Part shown: in pieces, positions 46,567 through 56,800 of the stretch
Position numbering within the stretch: the first letter of the stretch is position 1
How the letters are laid out: each line of letters starts with the position of its first letter
Assembly (NCBI RefSeq): GCF_032854445.1
Contig: NC_088301.1
Span: 12,518,281 to 12,582,280 of the forward strand
DNA length: 64,000 bases
Direction: 5' to 3'
From: Liolophura sinensis
Taxonomy: Eukaryota; Mollusca; Polyplacophora; Chitonida; Chitonidae
The notes under the pieces: generated by a model
The model's database searches: none
Told to the model about the DNA's origin: nothing
What the model saw: the letters and a program-made list of their open reading frames with translations, nothing else
Program-made: the position numbers and the translations under genes

Positions 46567-47821
46567 CAGGCACCATTTACACGCTGAGACTATTGTGGTG
46601 AAGGCGGATTATGCCGGTAAATCTCACGAGTCGACAAGAAGACAAATGCCGTTCTCCCACAAATGAACTGCATTAACTACACTAACACTGGCGGACTGTC
46701 ACTTGGGGCCATTTAATTATGCAGATATAAGTTAAGCCATCGCCATGTATGCTCATGGAAATTTTGGTTGTTTGGAAGCAGCGATTTACGTTTACCCCAG
46801 TCTAGAACATCGCCTATATATGTCAATTTATCCTCAAAAGAACTTATCTTTTCCAAATGCTTAGGGCTTGCAGCTCCACTTTTACAACAAATGCTCACTG
46901 TCATAAGTTGTCACCATACACCTACACCTGCAGAATAATCATTTGTAATATTTTCAGCACTCTGGAAATATCTTCGGTCAGTAAGATAACTGACTAAAAT
47001 GATAATCATGATAAAATGAAAAGTTAGGACTTGATTTTTTTTTCGCTAATTTCCATTCTAGACATATAGTTCTTTATCTCATTTGTGTTAGACTTTTAAC
47101 ACAAGCCCATACAATCAGACCCGACCGGCTTTTAATTGATTTCTTAATTTATTTACTATGTTAATACTTCACATAACATGGGTCTTTACTCGCTGTGAGC
47201 ATTTTGTGCAGGAAATACGGTTAACATGTTCATAGCGATGGCACATAATTTAAAGTGGTTTAAAAACACGCGCACGCGCACACGCAAACGCTGACTGCAT
47301 GGGAAGAGCTTCCAGGATTTAGAGAGGCAGTACACTGTGTATAGCCGTTGAAAATAAGGGTTAGTCTATCGTGACGGGACACGCCGCAAGCAAAGCGTTG
47401 TGAAATGGGTTATACATAAGGAAGTTTATGAAGTATATATGCTGTGTCAGAGAAACTGCGTATAGAAGGATGAATTAATGATTATGGGTACCCGAGATGT
47501 TAAAGAGTTTATTATAAAGGGATGAATCAGTATGGTTAAATTTTTTATGTGTCGCACAGTGTGTACGACAATTGTACCGAGGCATACTTAATCAAGCTTA
47601 TATACAGTAGGCCCTAGCTGTGGTTTTCGATAGGCGACAGGCCCACACTTGATGTTAAATGAGGGTGTAAGGGAAGTCTTATGCTCGTGGCTGCACTCTG
47701 TGATAAGCAGTACAAGAGGAAGACGATACATGCGTTGATCGTTCGTGAAAGTTGCACGGGAACCTGCCATCAGATTCACGCTGCCACTGGCCCTGGCTAG
47801 CGTGTGCCTGCCCGCCTAACC
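46567..47821. other. Upstream region of the GPCR exon; no gene recognised
   Basis: No coding sequence seen. A (CGCACA)-like alternating tract at about 47266-47292 is the main low-complexity feature. This stretch may hold regulatory DNA of the downstream GPCR gene, but no specific site can be supported. Confidence 0.5.
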
Positions 47822-47828
47822 TATAAAT
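47822..47828 (+). promoter_or_regulatory. TATA-box-like motif upstream of the GPCR exon
   Basis: TATAAAT lies 120 bases before the GPCR start codon. Initiation about 30 bases downstream (near 47852) would give a leader of roughly 90 bases with no upstream ATG. The position is plausible, but many invertebrate GPCR genes have further 5' exons, so this is inference. Confidence 0.35.
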
Positions 47829-47941
47829 GTGCACCTCGTCTATACCAATACAGAGAGATATAGACACCCCTATCGACGGCCGACCTGTAGCGACACCCAG
47901 GGATAGTCAGCCAGTTGCACAAGGAAAGCAACGCGATAAAC

Positions 47942-48295
47942 ATGAATACCACTAACTCTTCGACATGTGACGGTTACATATCGGACGACGGATGCGAGAC
48001 ATGGGAAAAAGTCTTGCACGATGTCAACATATACTTATTACCAAAATGGGAAGAATGGGTGTTTATTGTCCTATTTGTGGTGGTGTTCGTTTTCGGAACC
48101 GTCGGTAACATTATGGTGTGTGTCGTTGTTTTAAGCTACTCCCACATGCGCTCCATCACCAACATCTTCATCCTCAATCTCGCCGTGTCGGATTTACTGG
48201 TGCTCTTCATCGTCCTCATCCCCACCATGATACAGGACATTTTTAAGTCTTGGCTTTTCGGCGATGCTATCTGTCCGATGGCGAACTACTTGCAA
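47942..48295 (+). CDS. Class A GPCR, orexin/allatotropin receptor-like, first coding exon (partial)
   Basis: This 118-codon exon encodes an extracellular N-terminus with two N-glycosylation sequons (N2, N5). TM1 (about residues 38-63) has the GTVGN motif with the conserved Asn at 56. A short loop HMRSITN follows, then TM2 (about 74-97) with NLAVSDLL and the conserved Asp at 84. Extracellular loop 1 has the WLFG motif (104-107) and Cys111, the usual disulphide partner at the top of TM3. The PKWEEW sequence before TM1 and the end ...NYLQ resemble orexin and allatotropin receptors, which would respond to an amidated neuropeptide at the plasma membrane through a G protein. The ATG at 47942 is the only in-frame one before the signature. 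The frame then enters intron sequence at GTAAGA and stops at 48347. TM3-TM7 are not in this window. GPCR identity is strong; the subfamily is probable; another peptide receptor of the same group is possible. Confidence 0.85.
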
Positions 48296-48301
48296 GTAAG
48301 A
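48296..48301 (+). other. Splice donor (5' splice site), phase 0
   Basis: CAA|GTAAGA: similarity to class A receptors ends exactly at Gln118, and a consensus GTAAGA donor follows. The codons beyond it (VRYFF...) are unlike TM3. An intron between the WxFG/Cys loop and TM3 fits what is known of orexin-type receptor genes. No acceptor with a TM3-like exon was recognised before 64000, so the intron is probably longer than 15 kb. Confidence 0.8.
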
Positions 48302-48928
48302 TATTTCTTTTATCTTCCATTTTTTGCTTCAATTTTCAACGCTGGTTAAAGAAAATATAAAGATCAGTTTTCAGCAGCCGGAAGCAGCTCTGTAACTCAC
48401 TCTGTCTGTTACCCAGTCTTTTGACATGAGCCTTTCACTTACCTAGGGGTCTGAATGCAAGACATCGGAATTATTGCGAGCTTGCACTTGTTTCGTGCAT
48501 CTGACGGTTTCTAGGTCACGTCTTTCAGTAACAACGAGAAAAGTATAATGACATGTCCTAATACAGTCTCCTTAAGATCTCTGTGTAAGTTCAGTGAATA
48601 TACCTCGTTATCAGACCGAAATATAAGTAGTGAAACCGTATGATTTTAGGCAGATAATCTTTGCCCACTTCTGTCCCCTGATACACCTGATAGGCAAGTA
48701 AAAATCCTATGCTACATCGCTGGCACATAAATGTTTTTACCCTACCCCTGTGGCAAGAGTTTATCGGTTATACAGATCTAAGGGATGTTCTGTAGTAAAC
48801 ATTTATGCTTGATAATTAGCCAGTATGTGGGTACTGCATGATGTTAAGAGGATATTCTTTTATCTCGTTGTACGTTATTATATCCGACATAACCAGCGTA
48901 TGGATCGTAACCTAAATATAAATTGATA

Positions 48929-48990
48929 TCGGCTGCCGTCGTATAAGTGACATATTCTTGAGTCCGGAGTAAAGCACAATGAATAAAGAA
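48929..48990 (+). repeat. SINE-I 3'-end fragment
   Basis: GGCTGCCGTCGTATAAGTGA, CATATTCTTGAGTCCGGAGT and AAAGCACAATGAATAAAG correspond to the last 60 bases of the family. Confidence 0.8.
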
Positions 48991-49146
48991 ATAAGAACAA
49001 ATTGACATGATCTCATAATGATCAACATAAATGACTAAAATATATAGACCGTGTTACCTTAACTTTATTTTATTGTTTACGATAAACTTAATAGTCTTGC
49101 TATCCATGTCGAGCTCATTTCAGTGGAATCGAGCCGTCAACCAAAA

Positions 49147-49222
49147 TAATCATCATCAAGTTCATTATCATCGTCGTCAATTTATACATTATCGTCGTGG
49201 TTGTCATCATTGTCGTTGTTGA
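49147..49222. repeat. Imperfect (ATC/GTC)n trinucleotide tract
   Basis: Runs of ATC, GTC and GTT with interruptions. The minus-strand frame with repeated T and M codons (49115-49306) reflects this composition. Confidence 0.8.
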
Positions 49223-49504
49223 TTTTACAGACTTGTCAAGATCTAAACATGTTGCGCGTTTACTTTCAATATTCATTAACAGACCCATCATCAGTATCAG
49301 CGACACTCATGATCTCAGCTGTCGTTTAAACCCAGAATAATTGATGTACCTGTAAGCCGTTAACGCTAACATACATGCTTGGAGTTGATGTGTTCAAATA
49401 AGCCCCCTGCACCCCTCGGACCCCGACCCTCTCCCACCTTACCCTTACGCCAACTCAGTTCTCCCTTGTATGCTTGCAGGTTTCATGGAATATACACACA
49501 TAAA

Positions 49505-49590
49505 AGTTTTATTTACTTATTCCATTCTTACTTGAGGCTACGGTGAAGAATTTCTCTCTAATACGACGGCGAACGGTTTTAAGACTGAAG
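49505..49590 (-). repeat. SINE-I 3'-end fragment, degenerate, minus strand
   Basis: TTTTATTTACTTATTCCATT, GGTGAAGAATTTCTCTCTAA and TACGACGGCGAACGGTTTTA keep the reversed 3' end order with many changes. It lies directly beside the tail of SINE-II. Confidence 0.6.
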
Positions 49591-49610
49591 GAACAGGGGC
49601 AAGCAGAAAA

Positions 49611-49964
49611 GAGTGAGTGAGTGAGTGAGCGGAAGGGGTTTAACGTCGTACTTAACAATTTTTTCAGTCATATGACGACGGAGGAATCCTTTCAGTGCAT
49701 GTAATGTGCCTCTTTGTCGCAGAACGGATTTCCACCGCCGTTTGATCTAGTGCTGCTTCACTGAGACACTTTACCGAAGGTAAGTAAGTCGCCCCGTCCG
49801 AGCCATTACACTGATACGGATTAACCAGTCGTTGCACTATCCCCTTCATGCTGAAGGAAGTTACAACTTCATCTTTTAAGGTCTTAGGTGTGGCTCGACC
49901 CAGGATTAACCCTGGGTCTACGGCTCCTGAAGTGGGCGCTCTACCAACTTTGCTATTGGGGCCG
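49611..49964 (-). repeat. SINE-II, full length, minus strand, GAGT tail
   Basis: Reading the minus strand: a tRNA-like head starting CGGCCCCAATAGCAAAGTTG with GGTAGAGCGC (A-box side) and GGGTTAATCCTGGGTC (B-box). The body follows, with TATCAGTGTAATGGCTCGG and CACTAGATCAAACGGCGGTG. The 3' end TCATATGACTGAAAAAATTG plus TACGACGTTAAACCCC leads to (ACTC)n. On the plus strand the tail reads (GAGT)n at 49611-49630. It is unlike SINE-I in sequence. Target duplications were not found by eye. Confidence 0.85.
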
Positions 49965-51023
49965 TTGTAGAGAAGAAACCATGCGTATATATTTAGGGTT
50001 TTAGGTGCAGATGTTTGTGGAATAGTGATGTTAATGCTGTTTGGCGGGCTGTCAACTTTCGCCCGCATGAATACCTGTTTGCTGGCATGTTATGTTCAGA
50101 CAGATAGTATAATTGACACCAGTGTCGATAAACAGCCCAGCGTTTCCTGAACACCCAGTTCACTGTGAATAATAAGTTAACCGTGGTGGAGAAAATTGGA
50201 TTATTGTGATATATCTGTTTTACCAAAGTTACTTGCATTGTCAGAAATGATAACGAAAGAAAAGTGAAGCATGGTGGTTAGGTGGGGATTCAGATGGGTA
50301 ATCCAATCTACGCACATTAGTACCCTTGGGCACAACAAGGGTTCTGTTACTGCTATCTCTGCATACAGAATGTACAGAGTTAATCCATAAAACTGACAAG
50401 AGGTCGGTAGCTTGTTAGCATTTGCCAGATATCATACTGTCATCGCTGCTCTGGGTTTGCTCTTCATGCTCTAGTTTTATATATTGCAAAAGGTACAGTT
50501 ACGGCAGATATTTTCTACCAGACAAGAGGTCCTAGAGATCGCAAGTTCAAATTCCGCTGTTTCTGATTTAAACAACTTTGCTTTAAATTACTTAAGGCGG
50601 CCTGCTCTCTTCGCCTGCTCGCCATTTTCGAGGTTAAACGGACGTGGGTACGGCTTACCCCTCCCCCCTCCCTCTGCCTTCTCAAGAACACAGTGTATCC
50701 CTTTTTTGACCGTGTAAACTTAAGATAACTTTCCTAAATATGTAATGTGCTTAGATTTTTGCATGCATCTGAGGGTCAGATAGATTCACAACAATGCACA
50801 TAAGTAAATATACGCTTATTCCTTGATGTAGACCTTGTAAAACGTCGGAAGAGGGATAAATCAGATATAAGGTTCGGTGATCGGAAAAAAACGCAACAGG
50901 TGCCCGCCAAATAAGTTAATCATATGGCATAAGGTTGAAGTAGCCTGTAAATACTTACACCACTCTATTAAGCAAGTAACGGTGATAGGATTTGTTTTAA
51001 TGTGCTTTTTTCTTTCAATTTTG
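49965..51023. other. No gene recognised
   Basis: Short unsupported frames only. 50484-50717 (+) runs over a pyrimidine-rich segment and has no domain. Confidence 0.5.
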
Positions 51024-51066
51024 GGTCTCCGTTAACTTAACTGTTAGCGTGCTAGCGCAGCACAAT
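51024..51066 (+). repeat. SINE-I head fragment
   Basis: GGGTCTCCGTTAACTTAACT followed by GTTAGCGTGCTAGCGCAGCA and CAATG resembles the first 45 bases of SINE-I. No body follows, so either the 3' part is deleted or it is a chance tRNA-like stretch. Confidence 0.4.
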
Positions 51067-51758
51067 GGCGTGTATTTTCTAACATTTCTTTGTGGATGCT
51101 TTTTGAAAGGAAAAGGGGATGTAGAATGTGAAGGCTTTTGTTATTTTTGCCTTTAGTTAGTGATTGGTTTATGAGTACAGAGCTAATGCCACAGTTTCGC
51201 ATTCACCAAATAAAATGCAAAACAAAAATACACACTGATTAAAACATCATTTCACAACCTGATTTAATCCGCTATTATGTAACTAAGTACGCCACCTAGT
51301 CGACCCTCTTCTGCTCAAGAATTTCCACCAATATTTCCAACAGGTTCGCCAAGTTTATCATGGACGCATGCCCTTCTTCGTATCGTTTCTCACCACACCC
51401 TGTTTCGCGGTCTACCACATTTGCTGATGGTAGTCATCTTTTACGGTGAAAGGCGACATGAATGAAAAAAGACATCAGCATAAATGCGTAACTGCATTTA
51501 TTTGCCAACCATAAAATCAGACAATAATGATCCCTTTCAGGAATTTTGTTGACACCTTTTTACTTTTTTGTACCTAATCAATAAAAACTCAAGCCCCGGC
51601 ATCAATCCAAATAAGATACCCAATAATTTATACACCTCACAAAGTAAGATAAAAATCTAGGTTCGAACAGATTCTGTTTTCCTGCAGTGGTGAACTATTG
51701 GGTTTCTCACATTCCCGGTTGTCCTTGACATCTGACCGACCTCATTACTGACTGAATC
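51067..51758. other. No gene recognised
   Basis: AT-rich sequence with no recognisable exon or repeat. Confidence 0.5.
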
Positions 51759-52040
51759 GGGCCTTATGGTTTGAGCGTCCGCCTCAAAGTCGGGATATCT
51801 GGGATCAAACCCCGCCCTTGTTATATGAACGGTTTTATAAATGATACTTGTTACTGCCTGGCTTGACGTTCAGTACTGAGATGTTAGAGCTCAGGACTCA
51901 CTAGTTAGAGCAAGTTGACCTGGTATAAGGGAACAGGATCGGCTGTCATGTCTGGTGCCTTCGGAAAGATACTGCAATGGCGACAGCACTTTGGCGACAT
52001 GGATTTGCGCAACATAAAAACACAGTATACCTGGGTGTGA
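51759..52040 (+). repeat. SINE-III copy, diverged
   Basis: A tRNA-like head (GGGCCTTATGGTTTGAGCGT, then CCGCCTCAAAGTCGGGAT and TGGGATCAAACCCCGC) leads into TGATACTTGTTACTGCCTGG. The central stretch is GACCTGGTATAAGGGAACAG, CTGTCATGTCTGGTGCCTTC and TGCAATGGCGACAGCACTTT. The central stretch corresponds to SINE-II and to the fragment at 43751. The 3' tail was not recognised, so the end is approximate. Confidence 0.6.
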
Positions 52041-52844
52041 AGATCGGACTCTACGTTTAAATGCACAACCATGTTATAATTTATCATGCATCAAGTCAAG
52101 GTCCAAGCTCACTTTTGGTTAGGAATTATTAAGCCTGGCCTTTCTTGTGAGAAAAAACTGCTTAAGCACTCTAATCAACATTTAGCCTCTTAACTGTCGC
52201 TCTTTATAGAGTCTATAGTGCACGCAAGACAGACGGGTGCTCTTTGGAAGTTGACCCGGTCACTATATTCGGCCACGGCTATCATTAGCTGGGTGAATTA
52301 ACCTTTAGCCTTCCCGTAGACCCGTTACAACCCGACGCATGAACTGACGAATCACAGAAGAAAAACACAACGGTGTAGTTAGACCTAACTATATAACGTT
52401 AAACGTTTAGCCGTCAATTTGAATAAGCTGAGCCTTAAGTCATCTGGTACCCTTGCCTCGCATGTCAGCGTGAGCTATAAACGCAGCATCCAGCATCGTC
52501 GAACTGGGGATAAATTCCTCGATGGCAGAAGCAGGTAATCAAGTTACAGATTTCCCGACGGGCAAATATTGGCGCGCTAATAAAGCAGTTGATGTAAATA
52601 AAGTTCTGTCAAGAAATAAACGGCTCTGATAAGATTGTTCTAAGGAATACCCAGCCGCGTATGGTACACCGCAAACGACCTATGCCCGTCCCCCGGGATG
52701 AACGCTGTACATTTGTGATTAGAAACCCAACAAAATAGTGATTCAAGTCAGATTCACACTCTACAAGGGACCAATACAATCTGAAGGAATAAACCATTAA
52801 TGACCAACCAAGGGACCCAGTAGTCAGGAACTGGGTTCTGGATG
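52041..52844. other. No gene recognised
   Basis: No exon, RNA gene or clear repeat. Confidence 0.5.
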
Positions 52845-53034
52845 TTCGCTTCGTCACCTGTCGTGTGTGGGAAGGTCTGTCAGCAACCTTGTGATGGTTC
52901 TGGTATTCCCTCGGGTCTGTCGAGTTTCTTCGCGTCATAGCTGTTGTCGTATAAGTGTAATCTTCTTGAGTACCGCGTCAAACACCATCCAAATAAATAA
53001 ATAAGTAAATAAATAAATAAATAAATGAATAACC
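52845..53034 (+). repeat. SINE-I copy, 5'-truncated, diverged, with long tail
   Basis: GTGGGAAGGTCTGTCAGCAA, CGGGTCTGTCGAGTTTCTTC and GTTGTCGTATAAGTGTAATC are followed by AGTACCGCGTCAAACACCAT and an (AAAT)n tail of about 40 bases at 52992-53030. Confidence 0.88.
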
Positions 53035-53399
53035 TACGCAAACACTTGCCGCAGGTTTGTGCTAGTTACTTCCAAGGCTCCTTTCAGGGTGGGTAAAATC
53101 CTTAAATTGTGCTGTGCATAGTGAGCGCATGTCTTGAACCGTGCAATGAAAACAAGTCTATTTAAATAGGACCTTACAACAACAGAGTGGCGTCCTCCTG
53201 CCAAGCGACGTCGTTACCTTACATCACGGTATAGGTCAATCTTCCACAGCTAAAATGTATAGAGAATTTAATAAAAGGATTTAATTCTTAATCTACGTAA
53301 ACCATGGAGCAAGGGGGCGTGTAAATTGCTCTGGTTTTAGGCTCTGTATGCTGCGCGTCTTTAATTATACTGTATTACTGCATATACCAGGATTCTACT

Positions 53400-53830
53400 G
53401 GTGGACCGATGCAAGGCCTATCAAACTGATGAGCACCAAATGTTCTGTACTGACTTCTGGACATCACTACTTGCATGGCCTAACAAACTGATGAGCGCCA
53501 ACTATACCGTATTGACTTCTGACATATCAGTACTCAGTATATCAAACTGATGAGCGCTCAGTGATCTGTACTGACCTCCGGCCGATCATTACTCGCATGG
53601 CGTAACAAACTTATGAGCGCCAACTATACCGTACAGACTTCTGATCAACCAGTATTTAGCCTATCAAACTGATCAGCACCAAGTGTTCCGCACTGACTTC
53701 TGGCAAATCAGTACTTGGCATATCAAACCGATGAGCGCCAACCGTACCGTACTGACCTCTGATCGACCATATATCACCTTCTATCAAACTGATGAGCGCC
53801 AAGCGTACGGTGCTGACTCCTGACCAAGAT
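53400..53830 (+). repeat. Tandem repeat, about 60-base unit, seven copies, dimer pattern
   Basis: CAAACTGATGAGC (or a near form) occurs at 53422, 53484, 53543, 53606, 53665, 53724 and 53785. Spacings are 62, 59, 63, 59, 59 and 61. Units 2 and 4 share AACTATACCGTA and an inserted AA before CAAACT, so the array shows a two-unit higher-order pattern of about 122 bases. The minus-strand frame at 53656-53847 is a by-product. Confidence 0.92.
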
Positions 53831-56800
53831 TGTACCGAGACCGTCAATTTTAAAATGTTAGGTTTATCCCGACTCGGATTTGAACCATTGTCTTTCGCTC
53901 ACAAGATTGACCCCTAGGTCTTAACTTGATGTGCATGGGCGATTATACCTTACACAGCGTTGACACAAATAAGGTAGAGTGTGTATGGTATATCCGGGTC
54001 TGTTTGCGGATAAACAAAGTCTGGTTTCCCTGTGCTGAAACAGTGTGACCCTAGGCAGTCACACGCACTCCAGCAAACTTGGTGCAGGTTGTGTAAATCT
54101 GTAAAACATAAATATTTAGGTCTAATACATCCGTGCCAAGTTTTAAGTAGAAAACGTCAAAAAATACATATAAAAACCTAAAACTGAACTGAATAATGGG
54201 AATTGCCAAAGTTTCCAGTGTTGTACATGTAGCATACATGCAGGCGTTATTTGTGCCATGTTATTTGTCCCCATCCTCAAACCGACCTTTTCGATACTTG
54301 CCCACTGAGACACACTCTATAAGTTACCTGGTTTACAGGGCACAGCATATCGAATTAAGTCTTTAATTTAAGTTCTAGGCTACGCCAGACGCTGTTAATG
54401 ACTGCTGTGTAAAACTAAGTTTTCAAGTTTACTAAACTATGGAATGAGACACACAAGTCTGGGTCTGTATTTTACTGTAGCTTAAACTAACCGATCCGCA
54501 GGTTTATCTGTACCCATATATAATGGTAAACTTGTAACGGCTCACGAAGCCCAAAGCTAAAATCGGTAACTGTGCTTTAAACTCAAAATACCCTGTCTTC
54601 TATAGAAATAGAATTGAAAGTGATAAATTGCAGTAAACTTCCTATAAATACTATCATTAGACAAACAACCATCTGTAATGACCATGCGCCGTTCTGCGAG
54701 GCCCAAGAACTGATGTGATTCCAACCCATTCCAGTTCCAGGACATCTGTACCAGAGCAGTGAACCGCACGCTCGCTAGAGGAAAAATAATCACACCAGGA
54801 GCAAGGACGGACGATTGATTAATGAACACCGAGTTCTGAGACATGGATTAAACTCTTACACATATACAAGTACAGCAATTGCACTTGAGCCTCAATTGAT
54901 ATAAAGACTACATCGGAAATATCGGCACTACAGCCGACGTTTCGGTTTTCCAGCGCCGTGTTAATATTGCCATCAGTCATAAGTGATGGCTATGTTATAT
55001 AGATTTAAGACCAAAATACACTGATGACTGAAAGGGTCCTGTTTGAACGAAACAATGTTTACATGTACGTTAATATTATTCAATCCCAATTCAACAGCAG
55101 TTTATTTCATTAAAGTTATTAATACTCTTAACATTGCAAAACTTGGCACCCTTGACACAGAACAAAATTATCCATAGCTTACTAACCGAAGGCTTTGACA
55201 TGCAGGCTTGGTTTACCATGAACCAAGCTGTGTTTCCGTGTCTCTTACATGAACGGGTGCATGTGCATGTGTATCTATTGAGCGATAAACAACTGGGAAT
55301 TGTATCGTTTGCACGCGTGTTTTGGTAATCTATTTATTGGCTGGTTGTGTGGTGCTTGTACTTCTAGCGATTCAAAGCTATTATATTGACCAAAATATGC
55401 ATTTTAAAAAATGCAGATCGATACGTAATGCGAAGCTTCAAAGGTGTATAACCTTCAAGGGTGCTGAATGGATTTACTTCACATCGCACGTTCTTGACTT
55501 TGTTCATCCATACATGGCCACAAATCTGAGGTGTTGGAATAAATGATATGGTGATAAGTTCGTAAGAGCTTGATGGCTATCAAAATAATCCCGACCAACA
55601 TACTTTGTGTAGATATTTCAGGATGCTGGTGAAATTGACAATCCAGATTTCCTATAACACGGCTGAGTGCGGTGGTAATACGGGCAATTGTCGCTTAGAG
55701 CCCGTGCGACTGTTTGTGTGCCAGTCCCTTTGATTTCAGCAGTGGTGTGGACAGCAGTTAAGCACCTAATCTGAGGGAAACAACTGATTATCATCGTCGT
55801 AAACTAGGACTAACAAAGAGATGCCGAGGACTGATATATGTTGCTGGTGCGATGGCTAAATGATAATCTTAATTGCTGTACCTGACCACAGGCTATATGT
55901 GCGTGGAAGATTGGGATATGTATGGAGTAATTAGGCTAATAACTATCATACCAGCCAGCCGATGAACAGGGCAGCAGCATACTAGTGAGCTGTGGGAGTC
56001 GTAAACTGTCCTGGGCAGACACATTCGGCCATACACTGATGATGGGTTCTAACCATTATTAAGAACGTCACAAGAGATACAATATGGAAGGTTTGAATAA
56101 CGGTATATAGTATACGATAAGGATACAACTTGGAAAACATTACATATAACGGCATTCTTGTCCTTTTTTGTCATTCAGGTCCATCTGAATTAATGGCTCT
56201 ATGGAATCCGTGCTGGCATTTTGTATTAATAGAACCATTCGAGTTGATATGCATCATGTTTGTGGCGTTCTTAAAGAAAACCAGGCCGTATTCAAAAGCC
56301 AGTTTGTTTCCCACCATATTGTAAGATTAATGTTTTAATAAACTTTCGGTTTGTAAGTCTTGTCAAAGCAGTGACCGTCTTTTGCACAACCTCAAATAAT
56401 CCTTACCAGAATTCAACGCACCCTCAACTCTGCCGAATTTTTGCGTCGAATTCTTGCAAACTAAAGGCCTATTAAAACTCGGTGCTGTGGTTTAAAATGG
56501 TGCCTTAACATGTAAGTTTGGGGGTTGATACAAGTGTTTTTTAAAACACATCATAGATGCCTGTGTTCACATTGCGCGGGAAAAAAAGCTGTGCTATTTT
56601 GCCGCAAATGTGTCATAAGAAGCCGTCAAAGAACCTGCTACCTGTGTTAGCATTGGCTGAAATGCGCACAAGCGAGCCCAACTTAAGCGAGCGTAGTATT
56701 AATTGTTATCAAATGGCAACTTCCAGTGCTCTCTGCTACACAGGGCTTGCTGTGATTGGTATATAGGGTGCTCACGGCGGTAATTCGGATGGAATGGTAA

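Larger units (their letters stand above)
48302..49504 (+). other. Start of presumed GPCR intron 1; no exon recognised
   Basis: AT-rich sequence without GPCR-like frames. It contains a SINE-I 3' scrap and a trinucleotide-rich tract, listed separately. The intron assignment depends on the donor at 48296 being used. Confidence 0.5.

Noticed and set aside
46317-46601. Overlapping open frames across the SINE, on both strands
   Set aside because: They are fully explained by the stop-poor, GC-rich SINE body; the same happens at 31516-31797, 26536-26724 and 35160-35345.
47915-47941. Upstream TTG as an alternative start of the GPCR
   Set aside because: Animal genes use ATG; the ATG at 47942 is in frame and gives a normal-length N-terminus.
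48296-48349. Read-through residues VRYFF... as part of the GPCR
   Set aside because: They follow a consensus donor, do not resemble TM3 and reach a stop at once; this is intron sequence.
53400-53830. Hammerhead ribozymes, because CTGATGAG recurs in the 60-base units
   Set aside because: The required GAAA after stem II is absent, stem II pairing occurs in only one unit, and no matching cleavage-site stem was seen.
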